DNA of 64,000 nucleotides. It comes from Aquilaria yunnanensis (lineage: Eukaryota > Streptophyta > Magnoliopsida > Malvales > Thymelaeaceae). Shown here piece after piece: positions 1 through 12,047 of this stretch. The notes under the pieces are model-generated. The model had not been told where the DNA came from. It searched no databases and saw nothing but the letters and a program-made list of their open reading frames with translations. Positions within the stretch are counted from its first letter, which is position 1. Each line of letters opens with the position of its first letter. Where the stretch lies: the NCBI GenBank assembly GCA_039654915.1, contig CM077596.1, forward strand, positions 58,092,501 through 58,156,500, read 5' to 3'. A program made the translations under genes and the position numbers.

Positions 1-1350
1 GGTGGAAGAGAGGAAGTGCAAGAGTGAGAGACAATTCCAAATAAAAAGATTATGTAATTTGAATGACAACCTCTGTGTCTACTTTAAAAAACGTGACGTG
101 AAAAATTCTGAAACTAATCATATTCATCTATATATATATATATATAGATGAAAAGAATATCATAACAAACACTTCATTTAATCAATTCTATGACATGAAA
201 AACTCTATATAATAGTACTACATATACATGTGGGTAGGTTCTTGCTTAGGATCAAAAGAACAGACATCGGTATATACTATTAGCCGGTAGTCAAAACTTG
301 TTTCAGCAGTATCGAATTAATTGGTGCAAGAAACAAATGTATTATAATCGCACATTGTGAGCTAGACCATTTTTAAAATTTCTTTTTGTGAATTAAAAGT
401 CAAAAGAAATTGGCGCTCATTCTTTTTTATCTGCCTTGAAAAAAAAAATTTGCAGCTATATATGACCACTTTTTCTTGCATTGCTGCATATATTAATTTG
501 CAAAATTACGAATTCCTTGTAAAGTGCCTAATATATTCCGAGGAAAAGAAATACACAATAATGTGTTGCATTTCGTACTGCGACCAGCGAGGAGGTGCAT
601 TGTTCTGTTTTTGGGTCGACAAACGACATTGGATTTCTCCTGTTGGAACCAAAGAGAATGGGACACTAGTGGAGGTAGGAATTAGAGGTCGGATTCTGAC
701 CTTCAAAAATCAAATATAAAACTCGAGTTATCTAATGACTTGCTTTTGGTTACTACCATGTGTAAAAGGTTTTTCTTCATTGCTTTGCTTTTGGCCTGTT
801 AAAGATGGTTTTCCTGAATTTATATTTTAGTTATATTATGGATCGATATTGTATTATTCAAATTTGCTTTTGTAATTATAGGGAAATTTAATTTTATTGA
901 AAGGATTATTTATTAAAATCTTATTGTACATATATAATCCAGTTATTTAAATTTTCACTATTTTTATTAATTACATTTGTTTTAATTATAATATTCGCAT
1001 TTCAGTCACTACATGAGCTTTCATTATGCAAAGAACGTCAGTTCCAATTAGAATATTCTGGTGGCTTATAGGCCGCTCATCTCTAACAAATATGAATTTA
1101 GCCATTATTTTACGACCACTGTTTTCGATGGTTTGAGAGGCTGGAAGATACATTGCATGGTGAGGGACCAATTTTTTAGTTATGTGAGATTTTCTCACTG
1201 AATACCAACCACACTTGGAATATTAACATAATATAATAACGTGAAACACAAATTTATTTGACTATCTGAGTTAGCATCGATTTATTTATAGTTGGTCATA
1301 ATAATATATACATGATAATTACTTCAAATAATATTCACCCGGATTAAAAC
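1..1350. other. AT-rich flank, no gene recognised
   Basis: This is the region downstream of the phospholipase gene, which runs towards it on the minus strand. A perfect (TA)n palindrome with TTCATCTA/TAGATGAA arms sits at about 123-152 and is a simple microsatellite hairpin. A slightly GC-richer patch at 560-710 has short open frames on both strands, but neither translation resembles a family I know and no splice-supported gene could be built. The 3' UTR of the phospholipase gene probably reaches into about 1330-1477. Confidence 0.6.
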
Positions 1351-1477
1351 GGGGCAAAATTTGCCAATCGACCTTCCATACGTCAATCATAAAAATAAAA
1401 TAAAAAAGCGTAAACAAAAAATTAGGAAGACGATGAAAGAACTTAGGAATAGACTAGTTAGCATATCTGGTTGTATA

Positions 1478-3079
1478 TTAAGAGGGACTTGGCAGACACG
1501 AAGGCAAAGCCATATGATCCATGGCGCTGCCTCGTTCAAGATTCAAGCTCAAGGCATGAGCCTTGCTTGTATACAATTTCTTGACGTTCGATCTTTGATC
1601 GTTTAACAACTTCACCAAGCTCCTCTTGGCGTTGGCTCTGAAAGGACATTTCGACGACAGGAACCCGTCCACCAGGTGAAGATACGCCTCCAAGTCATGG
1701 CAGCACGCAATGTCGGCGTTCGGCTTCAGGTACGGTGACATCTTCGTGTCCACCCGCAGTTCCGTCCCCGCGTGCGAGTACCCGCTGCTCGCTTCTCTGT
1801 CTTCGGACATGAACACGGGTCCTGCTGGAACTCTGGTTATCAGGTCCTGGTTGTTCACGATTCTTAGGACTTTGACGTTTTTGGATTCGAGCCGGTTCAC
1901 GAATGCTCGGTTTCCGACCCTCGGTCCCCCGAACGAGAAGACTGCGATCGGCGGTGCGTCGGGTACGGCTGAGCTTAGCTCGTCGGCGGCTAGTAGAGCT
2001 AGTGCTGCGCCAAGGCTGTGCCCGGTGATTGTAATGCTCAAGGTTTCGCCTTTGTATGTTTCCACGAGGTTTTTGATTTCTTCTACTAGGGACTCGGCCA
2101 AGCTGGTCACGTGAGCTCCACCTGTCTTGTGAAGGCTCAAGAACCCGCACTCGGCCTTTTGAGCCGGGTCGTCGGAGTCGGAGATTGGAACCAGTTGGGC
2201 CCTCATGTTCTCGGCCCATTCCAGACATGTGGACGTACCACGGAGGGAGATGACGATGTCCCTCCTTCCCATCCGTTGGATCTCCCTCCTGTCATCGCAG
2301 ACTGCGACGTAGCCGATCCAGCTGGACCTCTGGGTCATCCAGCTCAGATCCGGTGCCACTTCATCTACCCACTTCGGGAGTCCGACGGATGCGGTGGCGT
2401 ACAGGCTTCTCGTGACCATGTAAGACCGGTCCGGAAGTGCGACGTATCTCGGCTGGGGGGCTTCGTCGGCTGACATGGCGGGATTTGAATGGAAAGCGTG
2501 GTAGGCAGCTTGGACAAACTCGCCGTACCTGATTACCTCTCTCCGTAGATTCTCGTCCAGCGGGTCGAGCAACCCGACCCAGTCGTTGCAACCGTGGTAC
2601 TCCCGCCACCGCGATGCAAGGCTGTTCCGGGGAGAATACTCTGCCGTCATCGACAGAAGCCTCTGCAGGCGGTTCAAGTGCCGTGGCGACATCTCCTCCG
2701 CTGCCTTCATTTCCGGCCAAATCCTCGCGAGGTTCAGGCCTTCCATCAATCCTCTCCCCTTACTCTCTTGCTCCGGAGATCCATTATTATTTTTTATGGG
2801 CTTTTGCGATTCGGATAGGTTCGTCTTCCGAAGCAGTTTTTCGAGGTTGGCGATGTGCTTCCGAGTGAACTCAGTTGTGTTGCCGGGTTTCTGGGAGGCA
2901 GGGAGAGTTATAGTGCTCGCTGGATTTAAAGGGGAAGCCTGGCATTTGAAGCTGGCGCGCCTTGTTTGAAACGGGTGAAGGGTTTTCGCCGGAAGCGTTC
3001 TGCTGATTTGCATCGGTAAGATCAAGAGAAAATTCGTCGTCGGAGGAGCTCGATTAGGATGAGATCGCCGGAGCTGCAA
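1478..3079 (-). CDS. Phospholipase A1-Ibeta2-like, chloroplastic (class I PLA1, DAD1-like lipase)
   Basis: Intronless 533-residue lipase of the plant class I PLA1 (DAD1-like) family. Members release the sn-1 acyl chain from phosphatidylcholine and plastid galactolipids, a step linked to membrane remodelling and oxylipin supply. Residues 1 to about 60 are rich in Ser/Thr/Arg/Pro and low in acidic residues, as in a chloroplast transit peptide. The family block [19 protein letters not shown] starts near residue 117. The lipase_3 fold follows, with GHSLG at 353-357 (nucleophile Ser355), Asp412 in [10 protein letters not shown] and His461 in [10 protein letters not shown], so the catalytic triad is complete. 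Met23 (position 3013), followed by QIS, is a possible alternative start. I keep Met1 because a TATA box lies about 65 bp upstream. The coding DNA is clearly GC-richer than its surroundings. The Ibeta2 subgroup is assigned from remembered similarity to At4g16820; other Ibeta/Igamma members are possible. Confidence 0.93.
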   Translation of the reverse strand: MQLRRSHPNRAPPTTNFLLILPMQISRTLPAKTLHPFQTRRASFKCQASPLNPASTITLPASQKPGNTTEFTRKHIANLEKLLRKTNLSESQKPIKNNNGSPEQESKGRGLMEGLNLARIWPEMKAAEEMSPRHLNRLQRLLSMTAEYSPRNSLASRWREYHGCNDWVGLLDPLDENLRREVIRYGEFVQAAYHAFHSNPAMSADEAPQPRYVALPDRSYMVTRSLYATASVGLPKWVDEVAPDLSWMTQRSSWIGYVAVCDDRREIQRMGRRDIVISLRGTSTCLEWAENMRAQLVPISDSDDPAQKAECGFLSLHKTGGAHVTSLAESLVEEIKNLVETYKGETLSITITGHSLGAALALLAADELSSAVPDAPPIAVFSFGGPRVGNRAFVNRLESKNVKVLRIVNNQDLITRVPAGPVFMSEDREASSGYSHAGTELRVDTKMSPYLKPNADIACCHDLEAYLHLVDGFLSSKCPFRANAKRSLVKLLNDQRSNVKKLYTSKAHALSLNLERGSAMDHMALPSCLPSPS

Positions 3080-3145
3080 GTTGATGGACTCGAAACTCTA
3101 AACTCCGAACCTGAAACCGAGTACGGTTGGAGCGGCAAATGCACA

Positions 3146-3153
3146 TATTTATA
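3146..3153 (-). promoter_or_regulatory. TATA box of the PLA1 gene
   Basis: The minus strand reads TATAAATA here, 67 bp upstream of the ATG at 3079. This spacing implies a 5' UTR of about 35-40 nt and supports the upstream ATG being included in the transcript. No other core promoter element was identified. Confidence 0.6.
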
Positions 3154-3690
3154 GTAGCGGTTAAAGGGTGCTTTTACCAAAACGCCCCTCTATTTGAAAT
3201 ATAAAACTGTTACAACGGATCGTCCGCGTAAGGGTATTGTTGTGGTTATAAGTTCTTATGGGGACATAAATGGAAAGATCCATGTGTTGACTATTTAAAT
3301 GGTGTGTGCTGGGTTACTCGTTTGCTTTAAGAATAGTCTGCGACCTACGCGAAAAGATGACGCTGCCTTTGGTCGTTGATTGACCGAAACACCCCTGCGA
3401 TTTCAGATTTGATTGGCGTAATTACGTCCCCGCCTTGCCCTTCCCTGGTTGCTAAATGCCAATTGCTGCGGGACATTTTCCTTTTCCTTGCAGAAGTGGT
3501 AGGGGACATTTTTATTGGTCGGAGAAATGGTTTTTCTAATTGCTAATAGTAGTAGTAGTATTATTCTAAGTTTCCTGTTCTTGACCTTCAACGAGTGGGG
3601 GCTACGAAATCCAATAATTATGATGCAATCTGTTGCCCCGATTTTGCAAAAGAAAAAGAGTAATTTTAGTCAGTAAAAAAAAAAAAAAAT
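3154..3690. other. Upstream region of PLA1
   Basis: Intergenic DNA containing the likely upstream promoter of the minus-strand phospholipase. A short (AGT)n run is at 3548-3560 and a poly-A stretch at about 3676-3689. No gene or mobile-element termini were seen. Confidence 0.5.
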
Positions 3691-4320
3691 TTACTTCCTG
3701 ACTGTTTTTATACACTCTGAAATCGAGTTCTAAAATTTTAATTTACACTATTTGATAATAATTTTTTAATAAATTTAAATTGAGTAATAACATTTTAACA
3801 ATTTATATATGTTAAATTATTAATTTTTCTCTGTTAAATGTGAAAAGAGGTCTTTTTCTTTCCTTGGATTAAAAAATAGACCATAAAATAAAAATAGGTC
3901 GCCAAACAATAAAATCAAAAGTGTAGTATTAAATGAAAATTGCAGTTTTTTTTATGACTGACTAGCCATTCAAGGGCAAAAAATTTACATTATTTATTGT
4001 TTGACTGTTTTTATATTCTCTGAAATCAAGTTCTAAAATTCTAATTTAAACTATTTGAAAATATTTTTTTAATAAATTTAATTTGAATAATAATATTTTA
4101 ACAATTAATATATGTTAAATTATTAATTTTTTTCTGTACAAAGTAAAAAAGGTTTTTTGGTTTTCTCGGATTAAAAAATAGACCATAAAATAAAAAAATA
4201 GGTTGCCAAACAACAAAAGTAAAAGTGTAGTTAATACTAAATGAAAATTGCAGTTTTTCCCTTTTTATTTTGTTTCATGAATGGTATTCATTACACTTAG
4301 CCACTCAACGGCAAAAGGCA
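3691..4320. repeat. Tandem duplication, period about 303 bp, two copies
   Basis: The block starting with ACTGTTTTTATA at 3701 recurs at 4004. Both copies carry the same ordered words: CTGAAATC-AGTTCTAAAAT, then TATGTTAAATTATTAATTTTT, then GATTAAAAAATAGACCATAAA, then AATGAAAATTGCAG, then TAGCCA-TCAA-GGC. The second copy has about 33 extra bases near its end (TAGCCA at 3963 versus 4299). The copies are diverged, so the duplication is not recent. It has no coding potential, and its function, if any, is unknown. Confidence 0.85.
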
Positions 4321-6085
4321 CAGTCCTCCTCTCAATCAAAACAGAAATCGAGCTTGGGAGCTCACCTCATCACCAAGCACACCTAAACTCTAAAGACTGA
4401 CCCATTCTTGCTGATGCAGAAGAAACTAGATTTGCATCGCGACCGGCATGTTCATGGACGACTTGCTGGGTTGTGTTTCACCTGAAAATAATAGACTAAC
4501 TGCTACTAACGTTTTTGACAAGAAATCAGGCAGCAACCTTAATATCGACCTTAGAAGCATTAATCTCTTTTGAAATTGGAGTAAGTAAAAGTAATTAGCT
4601 GAATTAATGGATCCATCTGTGTGCACATTGAGATGTATAAATGGGGAAGGCGCTGGAGGGAACATTTAATTTTGATATTCCCCAAACTAGTTGGAATTGA
4701 ATAGTGGGTTATTGGGTTTGAGTTTAATAAAAGAAATCAAACTTGGGCGCAAAATTTTGAAAGCTTGAATGTTTCTAAGTCCATAATGTCGTTTTTTCAG
4801 AATTGACCAGCAAATTTCAAAAGGTCAAAGGCACTATCTCTTTCACAAAACATGACATTTAATTAGATTATCCTTTTTGTGGATTCAAATTAAAAATAAA
4901 AAATAAAAAACAGCAGTTCGTGCTGGGAGGTAGCCGGTCGAACTAATAATATTCAGCTAAGTAGAAGGCCGAATTGGACAGAGATTTGTTGTTTAATTTC
5001 TTGTCAAGCAAATTTCAGACAAAAAAAATCAAGTCAAATTCAACACCAGGACTTAAATTCTGAAATTAATTAGCTTCTCCGAGGCTACGCTCTGTCTCCA
5101 TGTTTACTTTTTCTGAGCAATTTGAACCTTTTTCCTAGGACTTTCTCAGTTCACATAATCGCTCGCGTAACAAGTGTTTTTCTTTTTCTTTTTCTTTTTT
5201 TTTTCTTTTCTTCCATGCCAATATATATAAACATTCATGTTATCGTATAGTACTCTCCTTCCAGGTACATCTTACGCGTGGCTCAATTTCTGCAGTTTGG
5301 AATTCGCTTTTTGCTTTTATTGTTGCATGTTTACCTAACAGGAGGAAAAAAAAAAAGAATCCCAAGTTGTCGTTGGATTATCCAATAGAGAATTTCGAAA
5401 GTTAAAATATGTAAACTAAGGGAAGGAAACCGATTCCCTTTAATTTATTATTATGTAATTTAAAAATGCCCATTATATTGAATTCCTAATTAATGAACTG
5501 AAAATCGAAGTTGCTTGCCAAGTTGATGACATAATTAATATGATCAATTTGAGACAAAAATATAAAGGATAATTGCATTGTGATGTGGCATAACACGTAC
5601 GTCATAATTACGTACGCTATACCAGAATATATTAGAATAAATTTTCTTAAATATCTTTATCTGCATATATAGTTGCAAGCTACATATTTTAGTTACGTTA
5701 CGGTTATATGCATTAATTCCCCCCACGCAATTTACAACGTTGTATGGGCTTATCTGATGTTGCCAAAATGTAAGCTACCTAACTTCGTTTGGTTCTTTAT
5801 TTGCTCTCATGTTGGCCGGTGCAATGGCATTACAGAGGGATATCCACAAGCAAAGTCTGAGTTTGAGAACTGAAACTGTACCATACAAAGAATTAAGTAA
5901 CTCAAAGATGGGCTAATTGCAATTAAGATTTTTTAAGTTTCATGCAGTAAACTTTTTCACCTTTAGTTTTATGGTAGTTTATTCTCATTTCTATTCTTAT
6001 AATAGATTGTAATAAATTTTAATTATAAAAAAACCCTCTAGTTGGTAACAATATATAATAAAGATAAGCTATACAATTACATTTA
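4321..6085. other. Intergenic, no gene recognised
   Basis: AT-rich DNA with a pyrimidine tract at about 5170-5215 and a 21-bp imperfect palindrome with CGTACGT/ACGTACG arms at 5596-5616. Small open frames here (for example 4426-4665 minus and 5673-5873 plus) show no family resemblance. Confidence 0.5.
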
Positions 6086-6090
6086 GTAAG

Positions 6091-6710
6091 CAATGTTATC
6101 AAACTTAGCTCGAGAGAGCAACCTAGAAAGGTTGACAGGTGGTGGGCCAACTGATTCAATTGGTTTAATTAGCCGAGCCAACTGCAATGCACAATAGCTT
6201 TTGCGTACGAGCATGCTTGCACTTTACCAAGCATGTCTTGACGTTGCTATCCAAAATACAACATACTTCCATTTTTTATACATGTGTCGCACAATAAGAC
6301 TTTACTTTTTTATATTTCATAGCAAAATAACATATATAATTTTAATGTCCAACAAGCTAAGTTCATAGTTAATCATTCAAGTTTTAAATTTAAATTCTTA
6401 AATATTCCAAAAACATGCAAACAAATATTTGACTATTTTCTTTTGGAGATAAATCCTATAAAGTACAAATAATATAATAAAAACATATAATCTCTTATGC
6501 TTGCTCAATTTACCTTCATCTCGCTTTTCCTAACTTTGGGCCAACTAAATATCAACCCAGCATAATTTAGTCATCTAGGTTACAACTGAGCTGCCTAGCT
6601 CATTGGGTCCTTGAGGTTTGACCTAAGTAGATTTAATGGTTCAGCCCAGCCGCTGTGCCCTGTGGTCGTGGTTGAACCAATTCGACCGTCAAGGTTTGAT
6701 AACACCGATG
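6091..6710. mobile_element. Non-autonomous DNA transposon with GTTATCAAAC terminal inverted repeats
   Basis: The left end reads CAATGTTATCAAAC and the reverse complement of the right end reads CATCGGTGTTATCAAAC. GTAAG flanks both ends (6086-6090 and 6711-6715) as a possible 5-bp target-site duplication. The element is 620 bp and non-coding. Further in, both arms have related words (GAACCAATT/AACTGATTCAATTGG). The superfamily is not settled by a 5-bp duplication. Confidence 0.65.
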
Positions 6711-6728
6711 GTAAGTACATATTAGAGG

Positions 6729-7742
6729 CATTATAAGAGAAATAGGTTTTAGCAACTATTTGTTATGACTATTTTTTTGGTCACCACAAAAATGGTGGAG
6801 GAAAAGGTGAAGCACCTTTATGGCAATTGTTTGGGGAACGTTTGGCCACTGTTTTTAGTGGTCACCATAATGGTTGCCAGGATGGTTAACCTTGGTGAGC
6901 ATTCTGACCACCTTTTATGATTCATGCTAGTGATTTGTGTGATCAAGCCACCTTATAATTTGAGCTCTATATTTATAAAAAAATCAACAGTTGACTTTAT
7001 TCTTCTATAAAAATCTTCTTTAAATCTTTCTCACCATTTCTCTTGTTTACCTTTTAATTCTCTTCTTCATGCCCTTACACTTACGCTTTCATGATCAACC
7101 CAACATTATTTTCCTTTTCCATTAAATTTGTTGGCTGCCGAATCTTCAAATAATCATGTTAGACTTTTTTTCTCCTTCTTCAAGCCTCTATGACCAAGTC
7201 TTTGTTGGAGATGTTCCCTCTTGTAGAGTTGAGCTTTCATGGAAACTTGGTCATTTGATTTTAGGCTCTTAGGTTCAAATGCAAACCTACAGTAATCCTT
7301 TGATTTTAGGCTCTTAGGTTCAAATGCAAACCTATAGTAATCTCTTGGGCTATTTATTAATCCACTTGATTGAGAAATTCTTCTTTTTCCAATGATCAAG
7401 ATTAATGTTTTTTGCTCCAAACCAATAGGCCCATTGATTTTGACATGATTTTCATAGGATTAAATGGACCCAAAGGCTAGGATTTGTATAGACTTTACAA
7501 AACCAAAATTGTCAATCTAATTAAGAATGAACGAGTAATCCAAAACAAGATTAGCCACCAAAATAAATAGTCATTGCTCAACCATTTGTTTTGTTCCATT
7601 TTAGTCACCTTGCAATGGCCACACCTTGGCGACAGATTTTTCCACATAGTCCGTTGACCATTTTTTTGGTCATGAAAATATTACTTTGACCAGCATTTGG
7701 CTATTCAATGTCCAGTTGCTATAGCATTCTTTTGTTATAGTG
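6729..7742. mobile_element. Non-autonomous CACTA (En/Spm-type) transposon
   Basis: The right end, read on the minus strand, begins CACTATAACAAAAGAATG and the left end begins CATTATAAGAGAAATAGG. Both continue to TAGCAACT at a similar distance. AGG flanks both ends (6726-6728 and 7743-7745), matching the 3-bp target duplication of CACTA elements. Subterminal words GACCAAAA/TTTTGGTC occur in both arms. The 1014-bp interior encodes no transposase, so any movement would depend on an element elsewhere. The left terminus has drifted from CACTA to CATTA. Confidence 0.8.
7254..7343. repeat. 45-bp tandem duplication inside the CACTA element
   Basis: Two nearly identical 45-bp units lie at 7254-7298 and 7299-7343, each starting TTTGATTTTAGGCTCTTAGG. 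The unit is a multiple of three, so the minus-strand open frame here repeats a 15-residue segment. That is a by-product of the duplication and not evidence of a gene. Confidence 0.9.
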
Positions 7743-8018
7743 AGGTTGGAAAGCATGATTTTATTCCTCTTTTGCTTATAATATTAATAGGACATTGCTT
7801 ATATTTGTTCTTTTAGTCATGATTTACAAGGTAAATTATGTAACTAAAGAGACCAAATTAACACTAATGTGCCCCTTGTTCTATAAAAAAATGTACACCT
7901 AGCCCTTGAACAAAAGTTAGTTCCAAATCACATATCAAACATTTCATTACGTGTCTAATTTGCGCACATGAGTAACAAATAAAAGCATTTTAATATATGC
8001 TAATTACTACCTTGCCAA

Positions 8019-8836
8019 TAGGGGTGAAATGATGACCAGTGGCCTAACCGCCCTGACCTCAACTTGAAAATGTTAGGTTTGAGTCAATTTTGATAGTAGA
8101 ATTGGCCTAATATGACCAACCTAACCTAACCCAACTTTGGAGTGCAAAGGTTGGTTCAGTTTAGCTTTCAACCTAACTAACCTGAACATGGACAAAGTCA
8201 TCATTCCCAGCCTAAGTACCTAAGCCCAACCCACTGTTACTCTCCCTAACCCAACCCAGTTACCCTTGTTTACCCTAACCAAACTAAGAACCTGAGCCTA
8301 ACCCAGCCTTCAGTAAACCTAACCTATACTTTGTCTTTTCTTTAATGCACGCTTTGCCCGTTGCCCTTCATAACTTCATTCACTTAAGTCTTAATCCTAC
8401 CTTTCTGCTGCCCTCTTCGTCTTTGCTTTTCACTATTTCTATCTCAAACTTAGTCACCACCACCACCTGGCTCACTCTCTTCTTCGTTGCCTTGCCTCAC
8501 CGGGGGCAGAGCCACCACTTTTGTCTTCGTTTCACTCTCAGAAGTCAAAAAATCACCCATCCTCTCTCACTTTCAGTCTCTTTTCCTCAACTCATTATTA
8601 AATTGTCAAATCACCTATTCCTGCCCCTCTCACAATCTTACTCGCCGAATCACAGACTCATAGGTTGGCCTCCTAGGTTCTAGGCTACACCACCAAATGA
8701 AGAAATCAAGTTGGCCCAATTAACATCAACTCCTGAGTCTAAATTGGGTCAGGTTCAATTTATTTTCAACAGATAAAAGTACGCATATTTTGGGTTAGGT
8801 TTGATCCGAACCTAACAAATATGACTTGCACCTTTA
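8019..8836. mobile_element. hAT-type MITE (TAGGGGTG termini)
   Basis: The left end is TAGGGGTGAAA. The right end is TGCACCTTTA, reverse complement TAAAGGTGCA. The flanks CTTGCCAA (8011-8018) and CTTGCCAG (8837-8844) agree at 7 of 8 positions, the 8-bp duplication typical of hAT elements. The interior is rich in CCTAACC/CCAACC words and has no transposase. The plus-strand open frame at 8345-8683 is low-complexity translation of a pyrimidine-rich stretch. Confidence 0.8.
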
Positions 8837-9039
8837 CTTGCCAGCCTTGTGGTACTTCTAGTGACACTTTGAATACCCACAACCTTACTCGACTTTTATT
8901 TAATATATTCAATCTTAATTTGTGCAAAATGGGTTTAATTGAATTATTGAGATTAGAGTAAAAAAATCAATTTTAGGAACTCTAAAATTTTTCAGATACA
9001 ACTATATTGTCTAAATGCATAAAGCATGCACTATTTTTT

Positions 9040-9470
9040 TAACAGTGCCGCCTTGCTATAGTACTATATTTTTTTCAGCTTTTTCTTGGGTCAAACTTAT
9101 TTTGTTTGGCCCAAAATAAGTTAAATTACACAATAGGTCTTTTGTTTGTCTTTGATGATGTCTTCTACTTCTCTAACTTTGAAAGTAGGTATTTTAAGAA
9201 TTTTTTCTTAAATTTTTTAATTTTTATGTTTTAGGCCCAGAATTTTCATGAGCTACACCTAAGACCCAAATTTATCCCAAATTCACTATATTGGCCTTAA
9301 GTCTTTTGTTTTTTTATTTATCAAATTTGTTACCAACACCTTTTAGATATTTCAATTTATTTTAGAACATTTCAATAACTTATTTTTTAATTCACAACTT
9401 TTTTTAGTACTTTTTCTTTTGCAAATATAATCAGCATGAAAATTTTTTATCTTCATTAGTCACCTCACAA
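9040..9470 (+). repeat. Dispersed repeat, copy A
   Basis: This stretch matches 48500-48910 in the same order and orientation. Shared words include AATAGGTC-T-TGTTTGTCT, GATTTTTATxTTT/AATTTTTATGTTTTAGGCCC, ATGAG-TA, TTATCC-CAAAT, TACCAACA, ACATTTCAAT and AATAATCAG. It has no coding potential. It is probably a fragment of an unidentified transposon family. Confidence 0.65.
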
Positions 9471-9606
9471 TGAAATGCATTCATAATGTAGTTTAAGCTA
9501 ATATAGTAGCAATAATTAGCTTTGGGAAAAATTTTGCTTTTGCTCCTTAACCATACTGTGTAAGATCCAAACACCTATCATGGCCAGCAACAATCACCAA
9601 AGTAAC

Positions 9607-12047
9607 TGTTAGAAAAATAATGGAAGATGGAGATAAAGAAAAGGTTTTGAGGCGTGAAATAATTTCACTTTCCTAAAGACAATTTTTCTCCTACTATAAA
9701 GTATTAGGAATGTGCCTTTATGATACAACAAAGCTCTAAGGAAAATCTTTTTCAAATTGTGAAATGACTTATTTATATAGAAAATGAAAGAACACTACTG
9801 TTCTCTTAATGAAAAGATTCATTGATAAATATGTGTATTTTGAAATAGATACAATTATTCATAAAGAGGTATGTCTCTTGTAACAAATGATATAATTGTT
9901 AGAAGAGTCACAACTTTTTAAATTTTAACTAATTTATGAAATTAATTAAAATCAAATAAGCAAAATATATTTTCCATTTATGTGAAACTTACAAACTACA
10001 CATGAAACATAAGAATGTTCCAACAATTGCCCACTAGTTTGTAAGTTGCATGTTTGTTTTCACCAAACAATGTATTATGCATATAAGAAGGTATCTTTCA
10101 ATTTGAACCTTAAAGTAGTGTATGTGTCTCAAAGTTGTAATGAAGTTATAGGTATCGTGAAGATTTGAACTTTTAACTCATTTTATTAGAACGGAGAGAT
10201 ACACAGATAATAGTCATCAAAATTTAATCGAGATTTTTCTTCCGTTTTAGCACTATTATATACGGCCATGTGCTAATCTGGGTTCTATAATATTTACAAG
10301 AATTTTCTCAATCTTCTTAATAGAAGTGGCACCACCTCAATATTACATAGTTAAAGTTTTACTATTTAATTTTTCCCAGTTACTTATGGTCATAAATTAT
10401 GGTAACTTAATTAAGAGTATAAACTCATCATTTTAAATTGCAGAAACTGTTTGCACTAACTTCAAAATTATAAGACTTATCTAGTGCATACAAGCACATA
10501 ACTGTAACTTGTTTTTACCCATTGAACTTTAGAATTAATGTTCAACTAATTTAAAGTTAGTTTCTTATTACAAGTGCTTTTAATGATTAAGTCTCATTTT
10601 CTCATTCTAGAGATAATCCAAATCTCTCCCAAATTATATCCATATTTTACATAGACAATAGTGATCACTCGATTCAATATTAATTACAGACATAATCATA
10701 GACCAACATGTCTAGACTTTTCATTATAAGCTTCACTATATGCTTTCAATATAATAATCTCAATGGCATAGTGCAAGGAAATAGTGGTATTGGTTGTCTC
10801 CACAACTCTCTTTCAAATAACAATATTTAAGCCATTCTAATTCCTTACCTCCAATAGCCAAAGGATAAACTTTGATACCAAGTAAAATTTATTTATTAGA
10901 TTTCAAAGTTCTAGCATCTTCACATAACAAATATCCACTTATTAGTATGTCATTCAATTTCTAATAGAATATCCTTCTAGCATAGAATGAGAATTTGAAT
11001 ACTACAGGTTCAAATATTTTATTTTTAGCAAATATTCCAAAACTCTTGAAAATTGCTTTACAATGCTCTATACCGTATTTGCTTGTATATTACAAACAAC
11101 ATATGCTATCTATAGTCTTGTACAATTTAATGTGCCATAAATCAGACTATCAATAACATTTCCAATTCAAACATTTTCAAGTAGCAATTTTGTCCATATT
11201 ATTTGACAATTTCATGAGACCTATATATTTTATGCCTTAACCTAATCAAATTGCAGTAGAGTTAGTTCATCCAACCAAGTGGTAATTTTCTTTAATTCAA
11301 AATGTGTAAAGCCCATACAACCATTAGTGATTATAGAGCAATCACTATCAAGGATTCATATGCGACATTTTGTTGTTAGAGTGAATCATATTCAAAGTCA
11401 TCCAAAACAATTTTTTTTAATTTCATGCTCAATAAACGATAAAACTATGATTAGCCATCATGTATAGTCAAACATGTCCTAATTGAATTAATTTACTGGT
11501 ATAAAAATCACAAAACAATTAAACAACTACCTTGTTTGTAAAAATTTTATAACTAGATGGTCGTTCAAGTTTCCTATACATGAATTCTATCTTCATTTCC
11601 ATTTCTATTGAATAATTGTCTTTAGATTGTTACAAAAAGAAAAAATGATGGAGATGAAAAAAGACTTTGAGGCGTAAAATGATTTGGTTTTCCTAGAGAT
11701 AATTACTCCCTTACTATAAAGTACCAGAAATATGTCTCTAGGACACAACAAAGCTCTATGTAAAATTTTTCTCAAATTAAGAAATGACTTATTTATATTG
11801 AAAATGAAAAAACACAAACTCTTTGCCTAATAGATACAATTATTTATAAATATGTATCTTTTATAATAGATACAATTATTCATGAAGAAATATGTCTCTT
11901 GTAAATTAAAGGACATAACTGTTAGAAGAGTCACAACTCTTTAAATTTTAATTAATTTATAAAATTAATGAAAATTAAATAATTAAAATATATTTTTCAT
12001 TTATGTGGAACTTACAAACTACACATAAACTATAAAATGTTCGAACA
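9607..12047. mobile_element. Short non-coding LTR retroelement (LARD/TRIM-like)
   Basis: Two diverged direct repeats bound the element: 9607-10025 (419 bp) and 11638-12047 (410 bp). Both run TGTTA...(TTCCAACA or TTCGAACA), and both contain the words GGTTTTGAGGCG/GACTTTGAGGCG, CAACAAAGCTCTA, TTAGAAGAGTCACAACT and CTTACAAACTACACAT. GTAAC before and GTACC after agree at 4 of 5 bases as a target duplication. The 1.6-kb interior has no gag or pol. A purine-rich word (CTAGTGGGCAAT on the minus strand) next to the left LTR suggests minus-strand polarity. A tRNA-Met-like primer-site word, TTGGTATCAAAG on the minus strand near 10870-10880, lies far from the expected LTR edge, so the interior may be rearranged. 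Confidence 0.75.

Noticed and set aside
450..719. 89-residue plus-strand open frame
   Set aside because: No family resemblance, overlapped by an opposite frame, and no splice or promoter support.
1695..2228. Open frames on both strands overlapping the phospholipase gene
   Set aside because: They are shadows of the GC-rich lipase coding sequence, whose own frame has a complete catalytic triad.
8019..8836. Interstitial telomere-like CCTAACC repeats
   Set aside because: Spacing is irregular and the sequence is not the CCCTAAA plant telomere unit. It lies wholly inside a hAT MITE.
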